Shown one piece after another: positions 34,560-41,004 of a DNA stretch of 64,000 nt. Position 1 is the stretch's first letter; every line of letters begins with the position of its first letter. This stretch comes from Acetobacter syzygii (GTDB taxonomy: Bacteria > Pseudomonadota > Alphaproteobacteria > Acetobacterales > Acetobacteraceae). A program made the translations under genes and the position numbers. The stretch is taken from NCBI RefSeq assembly GCF_000964225.1, contig NZ_BAMZ01000022.1:33003-97002 (forward strand). Reading direction: 5' to 3'. Below the pieces are notes generated by a model. That model was not told where the DNA came from, did no database searches, and worked only from the letters and a program-made list of their open reading frames with translations.

Positions 34560-34595
34560 TCCTGTTTAATTCCGTCCGGATGGAATTAAACAGGA
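34560..34595. promoter_or_regulatory. 36-bp palindromic TetR operator
   Basis: TCCTGTTTAATTCC (34560-34573) is perfectly repeated inverted at 34582-34595, and the centre TCCGGA is itself palindromic, leaving one mismatched base pair in 36. It ends 17 bases before the TetR start codon. The AATTCCGTCCGGATGGAATT core resembles TetR boxes. Confidence 0.75.
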
Positions 34596-34726
34596 TACAC
34601 ACTCTTTTTCAAGCCCCGGCGTGTCATCCATAACTGGGAGGAACGAGCAGGTTCTGGCCCCAGACACAATACAACTATTTAATTTAGTGTTTTTATAATT
34701 AAATACCGATATGTTTTGTATTTATG

Positions 34727-34754
34727 TTGACACACAGAAAATACCCGCTAAATT
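34727..34754 (+). promoter_or_regulatory. Promoter of the cysE leader
   Basis: A consensus TTGACA (34727-34732) and TAAATT (34749-34754) lie 16 bases apart. The predicted start near 34761 gives a leader of about 270 bases before cysE, unusually long. Confidence 0.6.
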
Positions 34755-34789
34755 CATTCACACGTCCAGATCACTAGGGGCGGCAAACC

Positions 34790-34966
34790 AAGGTGTGACT
34801 GTGTTTTGATGAGACCCCACAAACACATATTCCAAAGTGCCCGATGTTGACCACACGCACCGTGCGGCTGACCAGTCTGGCCCACACGGCATATGCGTAA
34901 GTTCTGGCACGCAAGAACTCCATAAACTTATGGTCCGGCGCTTTTTGTTCTGTAGGGAACAAAAAC
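34790..34966 (+). promoter_or_regulatory. Structured 5' leader of cysE (candidate riboregulator)
   Basis: Consecutive perfect stems are visible: TGTGTTT/AAACACA (34800-34806 with 34821-34827), AGTTCT/AGAACT (34900-34905 with 34914-34919), CCATAA/TTATGG (34920-34925 with 34928-34933) and TTTTTGTTC/GAACAAAAA (34942-34950 with 34957-34965). No known riboswitch core is recognised. With a strong promoter upstream this looks like a regulated leader. No coding gene is supported in 34596-35032. Confidence 0.45.
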
Positions 34967-35032
34967 ACACCAGAATAAAACGTATTTTACAATTTATAAT
35001 TCCGTATTGTGTATTGTGTGGAGGAAGGCATC

Positions 35033-35845
35033 TTGTCGGATACGATGCTGTTCCAGCAACAGGCTGATCAAAGCAGACCCAGCCATTCTTTTACAGATGA
35101 TGTCTGGCAAGGTTTGGAAAAAGAATGGAAAATAACGCCTACGGCACCACCATACCCGCTTGAAGCACACGGGCGGCTGGCACATCTGCTAGCCGAAAAA
35201 CTGGGGGACACAAGCACTCCATTTTCTGTTTTATTTTTTCTTTTCAAGAGTATTTTGCAACAGAACCCTTCCCTTCTGGCCTCTGCTGCGCAGGATCTGC
35301 ACACTTATGCCAAAAGGGGTGGAGCAGACCAGCAATACATAACGCCCTTTTTATATAGCAAGGGTTTTCAGGCCACACAGGGTTATCGGCTCGCCCATAT
35401 TTTATGGAAGAACAACCAGCCATTTTCCGCCCGCCACCTGCAAAGCCGCATTGCAGAAGTTATGGGAATTGATGTGCACCCCGCTGCCACAATAGGCGAC
35501 AGGCTTATCCTTGGCCCCGGAAGCGGCATTGTTATTGGTGAAACCACACTGATTGAAAACGATGTAACCCTTATGTCCGATGTGACTCTGGGCGGTACGG
35601 GCAAGCATACGGGCAAACGGCACCCCACCCTGCGCCAAGGCACACTGGTTGGCCCGGGGGCACAGATCCTTGGTCCCATAGAAGTTGGAGAAGGCGCTAA
35701 AATTGGTGCGGGAGCTGTTGTTGTTAAATCGGTCAGTCCCTTTACCGCTGTTGCAGGCAACCCGGCCCGCTACGTAAACAGCCATGCCAGTTGGCCTGTT
35801 TTAACAATGGACCTCACGTTTCCATCCATTGACTATTTTATTTAA
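35033..35845 (+). CDS. cysE: Serine O-acetyltransferase
   Basis: The 270-residue product has an N-terminal helical domain and a left-handed beta-helix of hexapeptide repeats with SAT active-site features. These are MGIDVHPAATIGDRLILGPG (Asp and His), GIVIGETTLIENDVTLMSDV and TLGGTGKHTGKRHP. It acetylates serine to O-acetylserine, the carbon skeleton for cysteine. The start was set at TTG 35033 because GAGGAAGG ends four bases before it; ATG at 35045 is an alternative. The C terminus lacks the usual final Ile-rich tail that docks in CysK, but ends in ...DYFI, so docking may still occur. It heads the encapsulin cluster. Confidence 0.88.
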   Translation: MSDTMLFQQQADQSRPSHSFTDDVWQGLEKEWKITPTAPPYPLEAHGRLAHLLAEKLGDTSTPFSVLFFLFKSILQQNPSLLASAAQDLHTYAKRGGADQQYITPFLYSKGFQATQGYRLAHILWKNNQPFSARHLQSRIAEVMGIDVHPAATIGDRLILGPGSGIVIGETTLIENDVTLMSDVTLGGTGKHTGKRHPTLRQGTLVGPGAQILGPIEVGEGAKIGAGAVVVKSVSPFTAVAGNPARYVNSHASWPVLTMDLTFPSIDYFI

Positions 35846-35894
35846 CGATAATTTTTTGTGATATAAAATAATCAACAAAAATTATATGTTTATT

Positions 35895-35923
35895 GTTGAC
35901 CTCTCTTTTGCGGGTGCTAGGCT
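35895..35923 (+). promoter_or_regulatory. Promoter of the encapsulin operon
   Basis: TTGACC and TAGGCT are 16 bases apart between cysE and the encapsulin gene, placing a start near 35930. The encapsulin-desulfurase genes can therefore be transcribed apart from cysE. Confidence 0.5.
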
Positions 35924-35936
35924 GAACGGACAAACC

Positions 35937-35955
35937 GAATCAGAACTGCTGATTC
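35937..35955 (+). other. Leader hairpin upstream of the short ORF
   Basis: GAATCAG (35937-35943) pairs with CTGATTC (35949-35955) around a five-base loop, directly after the proposed transcription start and ahead of the short ORF's ribosome site. Confidence 0.5.
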
Positions 35956-35976
35956 GTAAAAAATGGGAGCATGACC

Positions 35977-36012
35977 ATGTATTCTCATATGCTTTTTACA
36001 AATCGATGTTGA
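35977..36012 (+). CDS. Putative 11-aa leader peptide ending in Cys
   Basis: ATG at 35977 lies seven bases after GGGAG and opens a short frame (MYSHMLFTNRC) whose last codon before TGA is TGT (Cys); an in-frame ATG at 35971 would make it 13 residues. It sits in the leader of the encapsulin-cysteine desulfurase operon, about 80 bases before the shell gene. A Cys codon at the end of a leader peptide in a cysteine-metabolism operon suggests translation-dependent control by cysteine supply. This is inference from position. Confidence 0.4.
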   Translation: MYSHMLFTNRC

Positions 36013-36092
36013 TCGGGCCATAACGCTCGGAAAAATTATTTCTGACATTATTCCATCTTCAAATATTCCAACTATCCGAAAGAGTATTAACC

Positions 36093-37466
36093 GTGACTGA
36101 AAAACAGTCTGTTCATACGGTTAGCGCATCTGCGCTTGACCGCAACCTGTCTGCTCGCCAACTGTCCACCGCCCACGTTACCCGCGTGCAAAATCTGGAG
36201 CGCAGCCCACGCTGGCTGCACCTGCTGCTCCCTTGGGTGAATGTTGGCGGGGGTGTTTTCCGTGTTAACCGGCGGCGGCTTATCTCCTCCCGTTTTGGAG
36301 GTGTACTGTTTACAGGGGAAGGGAATAATACCCAGCCTGTGCCAGAAAGCCTGCGAGCATTGCCGGAACTTTCCGGTGCAACAGATGCACAGCTTGGCGA
36401 ACTTGCCAGCAAGTTTGCCAAGCAGACACAAGCTGATGGCACAACCTTTACCCTCCCCGAAGGTACATTGGCCCTTGTTGCCTCCGGCAGTGTGCGCCAG
36501 CAGGAGGAAAGCACGGGCGGGCGGGCCGTAAGGCATCTGTTTGCCGGACCCGGCCAGCATTTTGTGGTGACCGCCACATACGGAACCAAGGATTTGCAGG
36601 CCGTTGGTGCCACAACCCTGCTCACCCTGGCACCGGCAGACATTACACGCACCCCATGGCTACAAGCAGCTTTTGCCTCCGGCGCACCGGGCAACCCGCC
36701 AGAAGCCAACCAGTATGGCGAGGCCGCCATTCAGGTCCTGTCCAGTGTGGACGGGGAGCCCAAACTGCCAACCACTTTTGTGGATTATCAGGACCATCCA
36801 CGCGAATATTATATTCATTCCATTCAGACCGTTCTGCGCACCCATACGCGCATTACAGACCTTTATAGCAACGAATTTGACCAGCTGCGCGAACAGGTGC
36901 GTGTTGTTATTGACGTTATTCGGGAGCGGGAAGAATGGGAATTGCTCAACAACCCCGAGTTCGGATTACTGAACGAAACCGCCATAGCCCAGCGCGTGCC
37001 CACACGTAGCGGCCCCCCAACCCCGGATGATCTGGATGAACTCCTGACAAAAGTCTGGAAAAAACCCGGGTTTTTCCTTGCACACCCCAAAGCGATTGCA
37101 GCTTTTGGGCGTGAGGCCACGCGCCGTGGCGTGCCACCGCCAACCATTAACCTGTTTGGTTCGCCCTTTATTACCTGGCGGGGTATCCCCCTTGTTCCAT
37201 CAGACAAAATTCCGGTTACGCCAGATGGGCGCACCAGTATTCTGCTCCTGCGGGTTGGAGAGGAAGAGCAGGGCGTTGTGGGCCTGCACAATACGGGAAT
37301 TACGGGCGAGGTCGAACCGGGGCTGTCTGTCCGGTACAGCGGCACGGACCAACATTCCGTGGCATCGCACCTGATTACACGGTACTTCTCCGCCGCGGTT
37401 CTGGTGGAAGATGCCATTGCGCGGCTCGATAACGTGCAGATCGGGAGCTATTATGACTATACCTGA
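36093..37466 (+). CDS. Family 2 encapsulin shell protein with cNMP-binding-like insert
   Basis: The 457-residue product matches SrpI/EshA-type (family 2) encapsulins, HK97-fold proteins that assemble into cages. The N-terminal arm and first shell part cover about 1-75 (SPRWLHLLLPWVNVGGGVFR). The main HK97 part covers 224-457 (PTTFVDYQDHPREYYIHSI, DLYSNEFDQLREQVRVVID, NNPEFGLLNE, PTPDDLDELLTKVWKKPGFF, PFITWRGIPLVPSDKIPV). Between them residues about 85-195 resemble a cyclic-nucleotide-binding beta-roll (LPELSGATDAQLGELASKFA, SGSVRQQEES, HLFAGPGQHF) but lack a clear phosphate-binding E-L/R motif. That insert is the hallmark of family 2B. Start GTG at 36093. The next gene overlaps it and encodes the likely cargo. 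Confidence 0.93.
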   Translation: MTEKQSVHTVSASALDRNLSARQLSTAHVTRVQNLERSPRWLHLLLPWVNVGGGVFRVNRRRLISSRFGGVLFTGEGNNTQPVPESLRALPELSGATDAQLGELASKFAKQTQADGTTFTLPEGTLALVASGSVRQQEESTGGRAVRHLFAGPGQHFVVTATYGTKDLQAVGATTLLTLAPADITRTPWLQAAFASGAPGNPPEANQYGEAAIQVLSSVDGEPKLPTTFVDYQDHPREYYIHSIQTVLRTHTRITDLYSNEFDQLREQVRVVIDVIREREEWELLNNPEFGLLNETAIAQRVPTRSGPPTPDDLDELLTKVWKKPGFFLAHPKAIAAFGREATRRGVPPPTINLFGSPFITWRGIPLVPSDKIPVTPDGRTSILLLRVGEEEQGVVGLHNTGITGEVEPGLSVRYSGTDQHSVASHLITRYFSAAVLVEDAIARLDNVQIGSYYDYT

Positions 37467-39087
37467 TACTTTTGCAGATCCCGAAGGTCTGAGCAGCCAG
37501 CGCGCGGTTGAACAGGCTTTTAAGGATGTGCTGGGGCATGGGGCGGCATCTGCCGCGCCACGTCCTGCCCCGCAGGAGCAGAATGCTCCCTACCCTTTTG
37601 CCTCTGGCGCAGATGCCTCCACTTACGAACCCGTCTGGTCCAAACACCCCGTTTCTCAACAGCAGGGGAGCACACAGGCCCATGCCTGGGAGCAACCGGC
37701 AACATCCCCCTTTTTTAGCGGCACATTCACCCTTCCCTCTACCGGCATACCGGCACCGGAACTCCCCCCAGCACTACACGCCGCCGCTTTGGCACCCCAG
37801 CACAGCGTACCTTACTTTTTGCACCATGCCGCCCCCGCAACGTCCCTGCCACAGCATGGCGCGCGCAGTCCGGTGGGTGGTTATGACCTGAGCAGCATTC
37901 AGGCGGATTTTCCCATCCTGCACCAAAGGGTCAACGGGCATAAGCTGATCTGGCTGGATAACGCCGCCACTACCCAGAAACCACGCGCGGTGATTGAGGC
38001 AACCTCCGCTTTTTATGAGCACGATAATTCCAACATCCACCGTGCAGCCCACACACTGGCAGCGCGCGCAACCGATGCGTTTGAAGGAGCGCGTGAAAAA
38101 CTAAGGCGCTTTATTGGCGCGCGTGAAGCTGCGGAAATTGTGTTTGTCCGCGGTACAACCGAGGCCATAAACCTTGTGGCGCAAAGCTATGGCCGCGCCA
38201 ACATTGGCGCTGGTGATGAAATTCTGATCACCACCATAGAGCACCATGCCAATATTGTACCGTGGCAACTGCTGGCCCAGCAAACCGGAGCGGTGCTCAA
38301 GGTCGCTCCGGTCAATGACCGGGGGGAGCTACTGCTGGACCACTTTGCAGCCCTGCTTTCTGGCCGCACCAAACTTGTGTCTGTCACCCACGTTGCCAAT
38401 GCGCTGGGCACCATTAACCCGGTTGAACAGATTATCGCCCTCTCGCACGCAGCAGGGGTGCCGGTACTGGTGGATGCTGCACAGTCCTCTCCCCATCTTC
38501 CTCTGAATGTTGCCGCACTGGATGCTGATTTTCTGGTGCTCTCGGGCCATAAGATTTATGGTCCTACGGGCATTGGCATTCTGTATGGCAAGCGCCGTCT
38601 GCTGGAGGCCATGCCACCATGGCAAGGGGGAGGGCATATGATCCGCGATGTAACCTTTGCCCATACGCAGTTCCAGGGCCTGCCCGAAAAATTTGAGGCG
38701 GGCACACCAGATATAGCTGGCGCTGTTGGGCTGGGTGCCGCAGTGGACTACCTGCAAAGCATTGGGCTGCCCGCCATTGCCGCCCACGAACATGCCTTGC
38801 TGGACTATGCAACACAGCAGTTCGCACGTATTCCCGGTTTGCGGATTATTGGAACAGCACAGGCCAAGGCCAGCGTGCTCTCCTTTATTGTGGAAGGACA
38901 CACAGTGACCGATGTTGCCAAACACCTTGACCGGCAGGGCATTGCCGCGCGATCGGGCCACCATTGTGCCCAACCCGCGTTGCGCCGTTTTGGGGTGGAA
39001 GCAACGGTCCGGGCCTCCTTTGGTTTATATAACAGTTTTGAGGATGTGGATGCACTTGTCGCAGCCCTTGAACAACTGGTGCATTAG
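37453..39087 (+). CDS. Encapsulated cysteine desulfurase (SufS-like) with disordered cargo domain
   Basis: The 544-residue product has a low-complexity Pro/Ala/Ser/Gln-rich N-terminal extension (1 to about 142), then a SufS-type desulfurase. The substrate end is LIWLDNAATTQKPRAV, the pyridoxal stacking segment ITTIEHHANIVPW (His264/265), the PLP lysine LSGHKIYGPTG (Lys367), and the persulfide Cys505 in ARSGHHCAQPALRRF. The extension is the expected cargo-loading domain that threads the enzyme into a family 2 encapsulin. The enzyme converts cysteine to alanine and shell-enclosed sulfane sulfur. The ATG at 37453 follows GGGAG and overlaps the shell gene by 14 bases, favouring co-translation. 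Confidence 0.93.
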   Translation: MTIPDTFADPEGLSSQRAVEQAFKDVLGHGAASAAPRPAPQEQNAPYPFASGADASTYEPVWSKHPVSQQQGSTQAHAWEQPATSPFFSGTFTLPSTGIPAPELPPALHAAALAPQHSVPYFLHHAAPATSLPQHGARSPVGGYDLSSIQADFPILHQRVNGHKLIWLDNAATTQKPRAVIEATSAFYEHDNSNIHRAAHTLAARATDAFEGAREKLRRFIGAREAAEIVFVRGTTEAINLVAQSYGRANIGAGDEILITTIEHHANIVPWQLLAQQTGAVLKVAPVNDRGELLLDHFAALLSGRTKLVSVTHVANALGTINPVEQIIALSHAAGVPVLVDAAQSSPHLPLNVAALDADFLVLSGHKIYGPTGIGILYGKRRLLEAMPPWQGGGHMIRDVTFAHTQFQGLPEKFEAGTPDIAGAVGLGAAVDYLQSIGLPAIAAHEHALLDYATQQFARIPGLRIIGTAQAKASVLSFIVEGHTVTDVAKHLDRQGIAARSGHHCAQPALRRFGVEATVRASFGLYNSFEDVDALVAALEQLVH

Positions 39088-39090
39088 GCC

Positions 39091-39507
39091 ATGACCACAG
39101 CATGGCTGGCAGCGTTAGGCGGCGGCGTGCTTATTGGCACAGCCGCCGTACTGCTTATGGCGCTGGAGGGGCGTATTCTGGGCGTAAGCGGTATTCTGGG
39201 CAATGCCCTGCAACACCCTACGCACCGGTGGCGCTGGGGTGTACTGGGCGGGGTGGTTGCCACGGGGCTGCTGGTACGCCTGTACGGCGCGGGTGTGCCT
39301 GAACAGTTTGTGCACACAGGCTGGTTGCGTCTGGTTCTGTCTGGCCTGCTCATTGGTGCAGGTACGGCGCTGGCCAATGGCTGCACAAGCGGGCATGGCG
39401 TTTGTGGTCTGGGCAACAGGTCGGGTCGCTCGCTTATTGCCGTGGCTGTGTTCATGAGTGTTGCGGCGGCAACGGTCTATATCTCCCATCTGGTGGAGGG
39501 GGCATAA
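39091..39507 (+). CDS. YeeE/YedE-type sulfur-compound transporter, first half
   Basis: The 138-residue product has four hydrophobic segments. It carries the YeeE/YedE (TsuA-like) cysteine motif ANGCTSGHGVCGLGNRSGRS, whose Cys residues relay thiosulfate in TsuA. Full TsuA has two such repeats in one chain; here they are encoded by two adjacent genes. It starts three bases after the desulfurase stop and overlaps the next gene by one base (TAATG), so the pair is co-translated. Thiosulfate or another reduced sulfur species is the likely cargo. Confidence 0.85.
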   Translation: MTTAWLAALGGGVLIGTAAVLLMALEGRILGVSGILGNALQHPTHRWRWGVLGGVVATGLLVRLYGAGVPEQFVHTGWLRLVLSGLLIGAGTALANGCTSGHGVCGLGNRSGRSLIAVAVFMSVAAATVYISHLVEGA

Positions 39508-39932
39508 TGCATCTGCTCATTGCGGGTCTTTGCGGGCTGTTATTTGGCAGCGGGTTATGGATTTCGGGCATGGCGGACCCTGCCAACGTTCTGGGTTTTT
39601 TGGATGTTACAGGCCAGTGGAACCCCATTCTGGCTGGCGTTATGGGAGGTGCCGTTGCCATAACCCTGCCCGGTTTTTGGGTGTTGCGCCGCAAAGGCCA
39701 TACTCTTGCGGGGCAGGCATTGCACTGGCCCCGCCGCTGGCCACCGGATGGGCGGCTCCTCATCGGGTCCATTCTTTTTGGGGTGGGGTGGGGGTTAAGT
39801 GGCGTATGCCCCGGTCCGGCCCTTGTTCTGCTTGGGCTGGATGGCCTTAAATCCGTAGTGCTGGTCGGCTGCATTGCTCTGGGGTGGCTGGCCGTGCGCC
39901 GGATAAGCCCGCCCGCACCACCGGCCCCATAG
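39507..39932 (+). CDS. YeeE/YedE-type sulfur-compound transporter, second half
   Basis: The 141-residue product has three to four membrane helices, begins MHLLIAGLCGLLFGSGLWIS, and carries the partner motif GLSGVCPGPALVLLGL with its Cys. This is the second repeat of the YeeE/YedE fold in the split two-gene form found in many proteobacteria, such as the PmpA/PmpB-like pairs. The ATG at 39507 follows GGAGG. It ends the plus-strand sulfur operon; the LysR gene comes convergently from the right. Confidence 0.85.
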   Translation: MHLLIAGLCGLLFGSGLWISGMADPANVLGFLDVTGQWNPILAGVMGGAVAITLPGFWVLRRKGHTLAGQALHWPRRWPPDGRLLIGSILFGVGWGLSGVCPGPALVLLGLDGLKSVVLVGCIALGWLAVRRISPPAPPAP

Positions 39933-39952
39933 TAGCCGGTTCTGCCACCCGA

Positions 39953-40885
39953 TTACGCTCTGGCGGCAAACGGGCTGGAGCGCACCTGCCCCTGCAACCA
40001 CTGCCGGAACGCCGCCGCCATGTTTTTTTTATCCGGGTTGATGGACAAAAAATAACCACGCTCACTACGAATGGGTTGTGGCCACGCCAGCACAATCTGC
40101 CCACTTTGCAAATAATCGTCTATTAATGGTCGCCACCCCAGACCAATGCCCTGCCCTTGCAAAATAGCCTGCAACAGCAACGGGTAATTCCCAAACAATC
40201 TGGAATTTCTGGTCCTGATGACGGGGCGTGTTCCCTGCCCTGCAAGCCGGAACCAGTCCTCCCACGTAAACCAGTGCTGGGCTGGACTATCCAGATCCAG
40301 CAGGCGGGCGCGGGCAAAATCGGTTACGCCAGCAAGAGGCCCCATATCCGCCAGATAGCGGGGGCTGCATATGGGGTAGACTTCCTCCGCAAACAGCAAG
40401 GTGGAATCACAGCCTGCCGGGTCTGGGTCTTTACCAAACAGAATGGACACATCCGCTGGATCGTTTGCAACACCGGTCTGGCGTGCCTGTGTTGTTAACA
40501 GGCACAAGTCCAGTTCAGGGTAGCGGTTCTCAAAATCGGACAGGCGCGGCAGTAACCAGTTGGCCGCAAACCCGTAGTCGGTCAGAACGGTCAGGTTTTT
40601 TTGCTGGATGCTGGCGTTTACGGCCTTCATGGCGGTATGGATTCTGGCCAGCACATCCGCTGCTGCGGTGTGCAGGATCTGCCCGGCATCGCTCGGGCTA
40701 ACCCCCCTGTGCAAACGCCTGAACAGCGTTAACCCCAGAACACTCTCCAACTGTGCAATCTGCTGACTTATTGCAGGTTGCGTCATCCCCAGTTCTGTGG
40801 CCGCAGCACTAAAACTGCCGCGCCTGCCAACGGTTTCCAGAATGCGCAGGGAACGGAGCAGATACTCGATCTGGTTGGGTGTCAT
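39953..40885 (-). CDS. LysR-family regulator, probable choline-sulfatase regulator
   Basis: The 310-residue product has a GcvA-like winged helix (LRILETVGRRGSFSAAATEL, MTQPAISQQIAQLESVLGLT) and the effector domain starting LTVLTDYGFAANWLLPRLSD. The GFAANWLLPRL wording is shared with LysR proteins divergent from choline sulfatase (betC) genes. It is divergent from the sulfatase across 119 bases, which supports local control. A weak LysR-type dyad lies between them. Confidence 0.85.
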   Translation of the reverse strand: MTPNQIEYLLRSLRILETVGRRGSFSAAATELGMTQPAISQQIAQLESVLGLTLFRRLHRGVSPSDAGQILHTAAADVLARIHTAMKAVNASIQQKNLTVLTDYGFAANWLLPRLSDFENRYPELDLCLLTTQARQTGVANDPADVSILFGKDPDPAGCDSTLLFAEEVYPICSPRYLADMGPLAGVTDFARARLLDLDSPAQHWFTWEDWFRLAGQGTRPVIRTRNSRLFGNYPLLLQAILQGQGIGLGWRPLIDDYLQSGQIVLAWPQPIRSERGYFLSINPDKKNMAAAFRQWLQGQVRSSPFAARA

Positions 40886-40896
40886 AACGTCAGCTT

Positions 40897-40913
40897 ATAC
40901 CACGAATAAGTAT
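40897..40913. promoter_or_regulatory. Candidate LysR box between regulator and sulfatase gene
   Basis: ATAC (40897-40900) and GTAT (40910-40913), with flanking TTATAC...AAGTATGAA, form an imperfect dyad with T-N11-A character just upstream of the LysR start. The AT-rich segment 40930-40980 should hold the sulfatase promoter. Confidence 0.4.
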
Positions 40914-41004
40914 GAACATACATCACAATCAACGTATTTTATGTGTTTATATAAAAAATAACGATTAACATAGTGTTGTTTTGTGGCGAGGGATAATTCA
41001 CGTT

